Assembly: GCA_039916225.1 (NCBI GenBank)
Contig: JBDSLU010000239.1
Location: forward strand, 1-7,162
DNA from: JBDSLU01 sp039916225
GTDB taxonomy: Bacteria; Acidobacteriota; Vicinamibacteria; Vicinamibacterales; Vicinamibacteraceae
Direction of reading: 5' to 3'
DNA length: 7,162 bases
The notes beneath the pieces were generated by a model. That model was not told the origin of the DNA. It ran no database searches and saw nothing but the letters and a program-made list of their open reading frames with translations. Below, piece by piece: positions 1 to 6,593 of the stretch. Position numbers and translations under genes: made by a program. Numbering within the stretch: the first letter of the stretch is position 1; the number at the start of each line of letters is the position of its first letter.

Positions 1-133
1 CCACCGCGCTGAAGCCGGCGGCCCACGCCTTCTGCACGATCTCGAAGCCGGCTCGTCCGCTCACGTAGAGACCGAGCTCAGTGGCTGGTAGGCCCCCGTC
101 GAGCAGCAATCGGCCCACCACCTTGTCGACGGC
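1..133 (-). pseudogene. fdhD: FdhD fragment (formate dehydrogenase accessory sulfurtransferase), truncated at its N-terminal side and running off the window
   Basis: Reading the minus strand downward from 133 gives AVDKVVGRLLLDGGLP, then LYVSGRAGFEIVQKA and WAAGFSAV up to the window edge. This matches the conserved FdhD core, where a GRHNAxDK motif is followed by SGRASFEIVQKA and an AGIP-like turn. FdhD passes sulfur from IscS to the molybdenum/bis-MGD cofactor of formate dehydrogenase. Only about 44 residues are visible. The expected GRHN before the match is missing: the frame reads Asn-Thr and then a TAG stop at 142-140. The roughly 180 N-terminal residues expected upstream are replaced by flippase and nrdR DNA on the other strand. 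The frame is intact from 133 to 1, so the rest of the C-terminus may continue to the left. The family assignment is strong; whether this is a pseudogene or an assembly artefact cannot be told from sequence alone. Confidence 0.82.
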
Positions 134-140
134 GGTATTC
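128..140. other. Breakpoint between antisense fdhD and the flippase gene
   Basis: FdhD homology on the minus strand extends up to the Ala codon at 133-131, and flippase homology on the plus strand begins at about the Phe codon at 138-140. The two homologies therefore abut within about seven bases, with no spacer, transposase, inverted repeat or target duplication that I can see. Both genes are cut in conserved parts of their coding sequence. This is either a genomic rearrangement (deletion or inversion joining two loci) or a misjoined contig. Confidence 0.7.
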
Positions 141-356
141 TACGGCGTGGACAACGACCGGGCGGTCGGTGCGGCGCTCGTGCTGCACGCCGCGTCGTTC
201 GTCCCGGTGACGCTGCTGGGCGGATTGTTCATGATGCAAGACGGTCTCAACCTGACGCGGGTCCGGCGCCTCGGCGACGAGGCGCGCGCGGCGGACGGCG
301 CCGTCCCGGCGCCGCTCGCCACTGGCGAGACCGACCAGGGAGCGCCAGGCGCATGA
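132..356 (+). pseudogene. C-terminal remnant of a lysylphosphatidylglycerol-synthase-like / UPF0104 membrane flippase
   Basis: From about 132 the plus frame encodes FYGVDNDRAVGAALVLHA, then a hydrophobic helix with SFVPVTLLGGLF, then a short loop (MMQDGLNLTRVRRL) and a hydrophilic tail ending at the TGA at 354-356. The pattern GVxxxxAxxxALVLHAxxFVPVTLLG followed by a GLxLxxLRR tail is typical of the last transmembrane helix of UPF0104/AglD-like flippases, which are normally about 300-350 residues with several membrane helices. Only about 74 residues remain. The frame is closed upstream by a TAG at 66-68, and bases 1-133 are antisense FdhD coding sequence, so the N-terminal part of the gene is absent here. 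A GTG at 81 could start a 91-residue ORF, but its first 17 residues are only FdhD antisense. The stop overlaps the nrdR start (ATGA), the spacing of an intact operon, so the downstream side is native. Confidence 0.68.
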
Positions 357-811
357 AATGCCCGTTCTGCGGTCATCTCGGTGACAAGGTCGTCGACTCG
401 CGCGAGAGCCGCGAAGGCGACGTCATCCGCCGCCGCCGCGAGTGCCTGGAGTGCGCCCGCCGCTTCACCAGCTACGAGCGGGTCGACGAGATCCCGTACA
501 TGGTGGTCAAGAAGGACGGCCGCCGCGAGCGGTTCGACCGGCAGAAGCTGATCGCCGGCCTGCTCAAGGCCTGCGAGAAGCGGCCGGTCAGCGTGGCCGC
601 CCTCGAAGCCATCGCCGACCGGGTCGAGATGACGCTGCAGGACCGACCGGAGAAAGAGATGTCGGTCGCCGACGTCGGCGCCTTCGTGATGCACGAGCTG
701 AAGGGCCTGGACAAGGTCGCCTACGTCCGCTTCGCCTCGGTCTACCGCCATTTCCGTGACGTCGGGGAGTTCATGACCGAGCTGAGGGATCTGCTCGGAG
801 CGAAGGAATGA
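353..811 (+). CDS. nrdR: Transcriptional repressor NrdR
   Basis: This 152-residue protein is of normal NrdR length and is complete. NrdR is a cytoplasmic nucleotide-sensing repressor of ribonucleotide reductase genes; it binds NrdR boxes in their promoters. The zinc ribbon is visible as MKCPFCGHLGDKVVDSRES with Cys3, Cys6, Cys31 and Cys34, followed by RRRRECLECARRFTSYER. The ATP-cone, which binds ATP or dATP, covers roughly residues 49-139 and includes VVKKDGRRERFDRQKL and the signature YVRFASVYRHF. The ATG at 353 overlaps the stop of the upstream flippase gene by ATGA, and its own stop overlaps the next start in the same way, so it is read from a polycistronic message. A weak GGGAG lies about a dozen bases upstream. 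No ribonucleotide reductase gene is in the window, so its targets lie elsewhere. Confidence 0.96.
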   Translation: MKCPFCGHLGDKVVDSRESREGDVIRRRRECLECARRFTSYERVDEIPYMVVKKDGRRERFDRQKLIAGLLKACEKRPVSVAALEAIADRVEMTLQDRPEKEMSVADVGAFVMHELKGLDKVAYVRFASVYRHFRDVGEFMTELRDLLGAKE

Positions 812-1431
812 TCTTCGGCCGCCCCGCGTTCGCGCGCCGAAGCCAGTCGGTCGACTGGCGAAGGCGGGCCTGGCTCGCAGGCCTGCTGTGCGGCCTGGCC
901 GGCGGTCTGGCGCCTGCGGCCGTGGCCGGGCAGGCGCTGGCGACCGAGACAGCCGGTGAAGACACCATCACCGTGGCGCCGCTGGCCCGCGGCGAGTCGA
1001 TCCTGGTGTCGTTCTCCACCGCGCGAGCGGTCACGCCGGCCGTCGAGCAGGCCATCGCCAACGGCATGCCGACGACGTTCACCTACGACGTCGAGCTGCG
1101 GCGGCCCTCGGCGTTCTGGTTCGACAAGCTGGTCGCCTCGGCCCGCGTCGCCGTGACGGTCCGCTTCGAGCCGGTGACGCGTCGCTATCACGTCACGCTG
1201 CTGCAGGACGGCCGCGTCGCCGAGGCGCGGGCCACCGGCCACGTCGAGGACGTCCGGCGGTGGGTGTCGACCTTCGAGCGGCTGCCGTTGTTCACGACGC
1301 GGGAGCTGCAGGAACAGACCACTTACGACGTCCGCGTCCGCGGCCGGACGTCGCCGCGCCACACCTGGTCGTTCTGGCCGTGGGCCCGGCCCTCGGCGCA
1401 CGGCAGCGCCGGGTTCACCTTCGTGCCATGA
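808..1431 (+). CDS. Secreted DUF4390 domain protein
   Basis: A 207-residue protein of unknown biochemical function. An Arg-rich N-terminus (RRSQSVDWRRR, residues 10-20) is followed by a hydrophobic stretch and an AVA-GQ site near residue 40, which reads as a Sec signal peptide, so the mature protein should be extracytoplasmic. Residues about 52-205 fit DUF4390: the segment VEQAIANGMPTTFTYDVEL, then RRPSAFWFDKLV, then VTVRFEPVTRRYHVTL, and a tail rich in Trp, Phe and Pro (WSFWPWARP). The ATG at 808 overlaps the nrdR stop (ATGA), and a GGAG at 797-800 lies 7 bases upstream, which supports this start. Its own stop overlaps the start of the NtrY-like kinase. From memory, DUF4390 genes also sit beside ntrY in Betaproteobacteria, so a role as a periplasmic accessory or signal-input partner of the kinase is a reasonable inference. 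The domain call is fairly sure; the role is not. Confidence 0.82.
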   Translation: MIFGRPAFARRSQSVDWRRRAWLAGLLCGLAGGLAPAAVAGQALATETAGEDTITVAPLARGESILVSFSTARAVTPAVEQAIANGMPTTFTYDVELRRPSAFWFDKLVASARVAVTVRFEPVTRRYHVTLLQDGRVAEARATGHVEDVRRWVSTFERLPLFTTRELQEQTTYDVRVRGRTSPRHTWSFWPWARPSAHGSAGFTFVP

Positions 1432-3761
1432 CGCCCGGACGCCTGCGGTGGCTCGCGCCTCGCCGGCCGCTGCGGGACAACCCCGTCCTGATCCTGCTCT
1501 GGATCGGACTGCTCGTCGCGGCGCTCGCCGCGATGCTGTCGCTGGCCGCGCGCTCGTCGCAGCTGTCGCTCGATTTTCTGAGCTCGGTCGTCCTCTACGC
1601 GGTGTCGGTCGCCGACCTGACGCTGATGCTGGCGCTGGTCTTCGTGCTGGCGCGCAACATCCTCAAGCTGGTGGTGGAGCGGCGGCGGGCGCTGCCCTTC
1701 GCACGCTTCCGCGCCAAGCTGGTTGCCGCGCTGCTCGGGCTGACGCTGATCCCCGCGGTGTTGGTGCTGCTGGTTGGCAGCGAGCTCATCCGCAACGCCG
1801 CCAGCCGCTGGTTCTCGCCGCCGATCGATACCGTGATCAGTTCGGCGCGCGAGATTGCCAGCGACTATTACGCCGAGCGCACGCGGGCCGTCACGGCGCA
1901 CGCCAGTGCGCTGGCGCGGGCCCTCGCGACCGTCGACCTGTCGTCGAGCGACCTCACGACCATCCGCGGCATCCTCGGTGCCGAGCTGGGGCAGCGGCAG
2001 CTGAGCCTGGTCGAGGTCTACCGCGTCACCGGGCGCGAGACGCCGCCAGTGGCGGCGGTGGTCGAAGCGGCGGCGCCGAGCCTGCCGCCGGGGTTCGCGC
2101 CGGCCTTCGTGCTGGCGTCACGGACCGCGTCAGGCGGGCAGAACTGGTCGATCGAGAAGCTCCCGTCCGGTGGCGAGCTGCTGCGCGGGTCGGCGCCGAT
2201 CCGGCCGACGCCCGAGGGCCGGCCGACCGGCGTGGTCATCGCCAGCGTCTACCTGACCGACGAGCTCGCGCGCCACTCGGCCCGCATCGTCGAGGCCTAC
2301 GAGGACTATACGCAGCTCCACGAGATGCGCCAGCCGCTCGAGGGCGTCTACCTCTCCTTCTTTCTCGGCCTCACGCTGCTGATCCTGATCAGCGCGACGT
2401 GGATGGGCCTGTTCCTGGCCAAGCGGATTACGCGACCGGTGCAGCGGCTCGCCGCCGGCGCGCGCGAGATCGGCGCCGGCCACCTCGATCACCGGATCGA
2501 GCCGGACACGCACGACGAGTTCGGCGCGCTGGTCGAGGCGTTCAACACGATGGCGAGCGAGCTGGCGTCGAGCCAGCAGCGGCTCGATCGGTCGCGTCTC
2601 GAGCTCGAGCGCAAGAGCCTCGAGGCCGACGCACGGCGCCGCTACCTCGAGACGATCCTCGAGCGCATCGCGACCGGCGTCGTCTGCTTCGACGCGCAGG
2701 GGCACGTCAGCGTCGTCAATCCGGTGGCCCGGCGCCTCCTCGCGCTCGACGCCGACGTGCTGGGCGCGCCGGCGTCGGTGGTGTTCGGTCGCGACGATCT
2801 GCGGCCGCTGGCACCGCTGGCGATCGGCGCGCGGCGTGACGCGCGCACCGATCGCGCCGCCGGTGGCTCGGTCGGGTACGGCGGCAATGGCGGCGTGGCG
2901 GTGGCGGTGCCGCCCGACACCGCGGCTCAGCACGAGGTGACGCTGGTGCGCGACGGCCACGAGCGCCACCTGCTGGCGGCCACCACCACGCTCGGCGGTG
3001 ACGGCGGGGCGCTCGAGAGCGTGCTGGTCGTCGACGACGTGACGCCGCTGGTCCGCGCGCAGAAGGTGGCGGCGTGGCGCGACGTGGCCCGGCGCCTCGC
3101 CCACGAGATCAAGAATCCGCTGACGCCGATCCAGCTGTCGGCGGAGCGCCTGAAGCGCCATTTCACCGACGCGCCGGAGCCGACGCGGCGCCTGGTCGAC
3201 GAGTGCGCCCGCGCCATCATCGCCGAGGTCGAGTCGCTGAAGTCGCTGGTCGACGAGTTCTCGCAGTTCGCCCGCATGCCGGCGCCGAAGGCCGTGCCGA
3301 CCGATCTCAACGCGCTGCTGACCGACGCGCTGGGGCTCTACGCCGGACTGCTCACGCATGCGGCGATCGAGATCCATGCGGGGACGGACCTGCCGCTCGT
3401 GCGCCTCGACCCGGAGCAGGTGCGCCGCGTCGTCATCAACCTCATCGACAACGCCATCGAGGCGCTGACCGAGGCCCGCGAAACCGGGCGGATGAGCGCA
3501 GACGCCACCGGCACCATCACCATCGACACCGCCTATCACCCGGCGCACGGCATCGTGCGGCTCCGCGTCGCCGACGACGGCCCCGGACTCCCGGCCGGCG
3601 ATCGCAGCAAGCTCTTCATGCCGTATTATTCGACCAAGGGGCGGGGCAGCGGTCTCGGCCTCGCCATCGTCCGCCGGATCATCGCCGAGCACGGCGGCAG
3701 CATCGAAGCGGCCGACAACACCCCGCACGGTACGTGCTTCACCATCGAATTGCCCGTCTGA
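1428..3761 (+). CDS. ntrY: NtrY-like membrane sensor histidine kinase
   Basis: A 777-residue sensor kinase with the NtrY layout. Membrane helices lie at about residues 19-41, 54-76 and 95-119; an extracytoplasmic region covers about 120-304; a fourth helix lies at about 305-330. A HAMP domain (about 331-380, AKRITRPVQRLAAGAREIGA) and a charged helical linker (about 380-410) follow, then a PAS domain (about 408-540). The kinase core has the H-box RRLAHEIKNPLTPIQLSAER with His559 as the phosphorylated residue, the N-box NLIDNAIEAL (671-680), G1 DGPGLP (717-722) and G2 GRGSGLGLAIV (738-748). It autophosphorylates and should pass the phosphate to the NtrX-like regulator encoded 29 bases downstream. 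The ATG at 1428 is chosen because it overlaps the DUF4390 stop (ATGA) and just precedes the first helix; a GTG at 1260 would add 56 residues inside the DUF4390 gene. No clear Shine-Dalgarno is seen, so translation is probably coupled. The PAS carries a Gly-rich insertion at about 479-489. The stimulus is unknown; the symbol reflects family resemblance. Confidence 0.9.
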   Translation: MTPGRLRWLAPRRPLRDNPVLILLWIGLLVAALAAMLSLAARSSQLSLDFLSSVVLYAVSVADLTLMLALVFVLARNILKLVVERRRALPFARFRAKLVAALLGLTLIPAVLVLLVGSELIRNAASRWFSPPIDTVISSAREIASDYYAERTRAVTAHASALARALATVDLSSSDLTTIRGILGAELGQRQLSLVEVYRVTGRETPPVAAVVEAAAPSLPPGFAPAFVLASRTASGGQNWSIEKLPSGGELLRGSAPIRPTPEGRPTGVVIASVYLTDELARHSARIVEAYEDYTQLHEMRQPLEGVYLSFFLGLTLLILISATWMGLFLAKRITRPVQRLAAGAREIGAGHLDHRIEPDTHDEFGALVEAFNTMASELASSQQRLDRSRLELERKSLEADARRRYLETILERIATGVVCFDAQGHVSVVNPVARRLLALDADVLGAPASVVFGRDDLRPLAPLAIGARRDARTDRAAGGSVGYGGNGGVAVAVPPDTAAQHEVTLVRDGHERHLLAATTTLGGDGGALESVLVVDDVTPLVRAQKVAAWRDVARRLAHEIKNPLTPIQLSAERLKRHFTDAPEPTRRLVDECARAIIAEVESLKSLVDEFSQFARMPAPKAVPTDLNALLTDALGLYAGLLTHAAIEIHAGTDLPLVRLDPEQVRRVVINLIDNAIEALTEARETGRMSADATGTITIDTAYHPAHGIVRLRVADDGPGLPAGDRSKLFMPYYSTKGRGSGLGLAIVRRIIAEHGGSIEAADNTPHGTCFTIELPV

Positions 3762-3790
3762 GCGGGCCTCCTGAACGGCAATCCAGTCGC

Positions 3791-5166
<1,376 letters not shown>

Positions 5167-5185
<19 letters not shown>

Positions 5186-5211
5186 CGCGGATTGAACTAC
5201 AGTCGTCCGCC
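5167..5211. terminator. Inverted repeat between convergent genes, possible bidirectional terminator
   Basis: GGCGGACGAC at 5167-5176 is the exact reverse complement of GTCGTCCGCC at 5202-5211, giving a perfect 10-bp GC-rich stem with a 25-base loop. The loop contains the stop codons of both convergent genes (TAG at 5183-5185 on plus, TAG at 5199-5197 on minus). Each arm lies in the last codons of one gene. No T-run follows on either strand and the loop is large, so it is not a classical intrinsic terminator. The position between two converging 3' ends is what supports a termination or RNA 3'-end protection role. Confidence 0.42.
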
Positions 5212-5556
5212 CAGGTTGACGTAGAGCGACATCCCGACCATCACGATCACGACGAAGACGGGGATCGCGAGGAGCAGGCACATCACGAAGCGCTCCATCT
5301 GCTGGTCGCGTGCCCGGCCGATCCATTGTTGGTTGGCCGCGTAGACGCAGCTCGCGGCGAATACCCACAGCGCTACGGCACCGAGCAGCACCGCTGCGTT
5401 CCCGGCCGTGCTGGCAATGGGCGAACCCGTGTTCTGGCTTTCCAAGGCTTGCAAGCCGAGCGCGCACGTCCCGAGCATCAGGCTCCCGGCGGCGCTGGCG
5501 ATGGCGAATGCCGCGATTGTCGGCCTTAGCCGCAGCGGCAACGGCGCGGACGTCAT
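5197..5556 (-). CDS. Small three-helix membrane protein of unknown function
   Basis: I do not recognise this 119-residue protein. It begins MTSAPLPLRLRPT and has three hydrophobic segments: about 12-37 (TIAAFAIASAAGSLMLGTCA), 53-74 (NAAVLLGAVALWVFAASCVY) and 90-115 (FVMCLLLAIPVFVVIVMVGM). A short charged stretch, RARDQQMERF (81-90), lies between helices 2 and 3. This suggests a small integral inner-membrane protein with no enzymatic motif. The ATG at 5556-5554 is chosen because it overlaps the stop of the formiminotransferase gene (ATGA) and has GGGA a few bases upstream; a start further upstream at 5643 would lie inside that gene. Overlap and shared strand make it the second gene of a two-gene operon. 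Whether it has anything to do with formiminoglutamate or folate metabolism is unknown. The 3' end converges on the NtrX-like gene 11 bases away. Confidence 0.75.
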   Translation of the reverse strand: MTSAPLPLRLRPTIAAFAIASAAGSLMLGTCALGLQALESQNTGSPIASTAGNAAVLLGAVALWVFAASCVYAANQQWIGRARDQQMERFVMCLLLAIPVFVVIVMVGMSLYVNLGGRL

Positions 5557-6488
5557 GCGTTTCCCGAGGCGGGGCTCAGCGCCGGCAGGCCGCAGGCGGT
5601 GAGTCGATCTTCGAGCGCCTGCGCGGCGTGACGCGATGCCCACTCAGGGGCCACGACTGCGAGGTCGGCGAGGGCGGCGCGCGGCACGAGGCCAATAATC
5701 TCGCTGTCGGCGATCACCGCACCGGCCCGCCGTGCCTCGGCGTCGACGGCGCGAAACACCTCGGCCATAGACGTGGTGCGGTAATTGGTGAGATTCATCG
5801 ACACCTGAACCTGGCCGGTGTGTTCGAGGGCGAGGCCTAGCGCTTTGAGGTGGGTGAGCCCCCCGCCGGACGCGCGGACGGTGCGCGCGATGTGTTGCGC
5901 CAGTGGCAGATCGGCGCGGTCGAGGACGAGATTCCAGGCGACCAGCGGACCGCGTGCGCCAATGGCCATCGCCCCGGCGGTCGGGTGCAGCGTGGCCGGG
6001 CCGTAGTCGGGCTGCCACGCCGGATCGCACAGGCGGGCGGCGAGGCCGGCGAGCCCGCCGCGCCGGACCGCCTCGAGAGGCTGCCGGACCGGCGAGCGCG
6101 CCGCCGCTTCGTAGAGGAAGACCGGGATCCCGAGTATGTCGCCGACATGGCGCCCCAGGTCGTGCGCCGCGGCGATGGCATCGTCCATCGATGCCGAGCC
6201 AAGCGGCACGAATGGCAGCACGTCGAGCGCGCCGATGCGCGGGTGGACGCCGGCGTGGGCGGTGAGGTCGATCTCGGCGGCGGCGATCGCGGCCAGCGCA
6301 CGCGCCGCCTGCTCGACGGTCGGGCGCTCGCCGGCGAAGGTGAACACGGCGCGGTGATGCGACCAGTCGGCCGTGCGATCGAGCAGTGTCGCGCCGGAGC
6401 CGGCGATCGCCGCCGCGCAGCGATCGAGGCGCGCCACGTCGCGGCCCTCGCTGACGTTGGGGATCGCTTCGATCAGCGCGGCGTCCAT
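5553..6488 (-). CDS. Glutamate formiminotransferase (formimidoyltransferase, single domain)
   Basis: A 311-residue cytoplasmic enzyme that moves the formimino group of N-formimino-L-glutamate, a histidine breakdown product, onto tetrahydrofolate to give 5-formimino-THF and glutamate. The N-terminus LIEAIPNVSEGRD is the family signature (VxCVPNFSEG-like). VHPRIGALDVLPFVPL (81-96) holds His82, which aligns with the catalytic His82 of mammalian formiminotransferase. Other conserved parts are IPVFLYEAAA, DYGPATLHPTAGAMAIGAR, LVAWNLVL, GQVQVSMNLTNY and DSEIIGLVPRAAL. The length is right for a transferase-only protein: there is no cyclodeaminase domain, which should be encoded elsewhere or replaced. 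The ATG at 6488 is preferred because it sits just before the signature; an upstream ATG at 6539 would add 17 Arg/Pro-rich residues and take up half the divergent spacer. No strong Shine-Dalgarno is seen. No hut genes are adjacent; the only partner is the small membrane protein gene that overlaps its stop. Confidence 0.92.
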   Translation of the reverse strand: MDAALIEAIPNVSEGRDVARLDRCAAAIAGSGATLLDRTADWSHHRAVFTFAGERPTVEQAARALAAIAAAEIDLTAHAGVHPRIGALDVLPFVPLGSASMDDAIAAAHDLGRHVGDILGIPVFLYEAAARSPVRQPLEAVRRGGLAGLAARLCDPAWQPDYGPATLHPTAGAMAIGARGPLVAWNLVLDRADLPLAQHIARTVRASGGGLTHLKALGLALEHTGQVQVSMNLTNYRTTSMAEVFRAVDAEARRAGAVIADSEIIGLVPRAALADLAVVAPEWASRHAAQALEDRLTACGLPALSPASGNA

Positions 6489-6544
6489 GTGCCGGCGAGC
6501 ATAGCCGAGGCGCGGGACGGCGGCGCGAGGGCCGTTCACTGTCC

Positions 6545-6574
6545 TTGCGTGGGTCGCCCGAAGTCACCGATAAT
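6545..6574 (+). promoter_or_regulatory. Candidate sigma-70-type promoter for the divergent TPR-like gene
   Basis: In the 105-bp spacer between two divergent genes, TTGCGT (6545-6550) and GATAAT (6569-6574) lie 18 bases apart. The -10 element matches the consensus at 5 of 6 positions and the -35 at 3 of 6, and it is the only AT-rich patch in the spacer. Transcription would begin about 6581, leaving a leader of only about 13 bases before the ATG at 6594 and no Shine-Dalgarno, so the message could be nearly leaderless. On the other strand a weaker TATGCT (6503-6498) could serve the formiminotransferase gene, but I see no matching -35. Confidence 0.38.
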
Positions 6575-6593
6575 CGCGGCTAGTCGCGACCCC

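Noticed and set aside
1..140. Mobile element explanation for the left junction
   Set aside because: I saw no transposase or integrase sequence, terminal inverted repeat, target duplication or tRNA gene near the breakpoint.
81..356. Independent 91-residue gene starting with GTG at 81
   Set aside because: Its first 17 residues are antisense to FdhD coding sequence and the rest is the tail of a much larger membrane protein family, so it is a remnant rather than a new small gene.
1260..1427. GTG start 56 codons upstream for the kinase
   Set aside because: The extension lies inside the DUF4390 gene, has no conserved content, and the ATG at 1428 makes the same ATGA overlap seen at the neighbouring junctions.
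2130..3728. 532-codon open frame on the minus strand opposite the kinase gene
   Set aside because: It is Arg/His/Gln-rich without domain pattern and lies wholly antisense to a kinase with every catalytic box in order. Long antisense frames are expected in DNA this GC-rich.
5644..6567. 307-codon minus-strand frame overlapping the formiminotransferase gene
   Set aside because: It is an Arg/Pro-rich shadow; the alternative frame has the family signature and the catalytic His.
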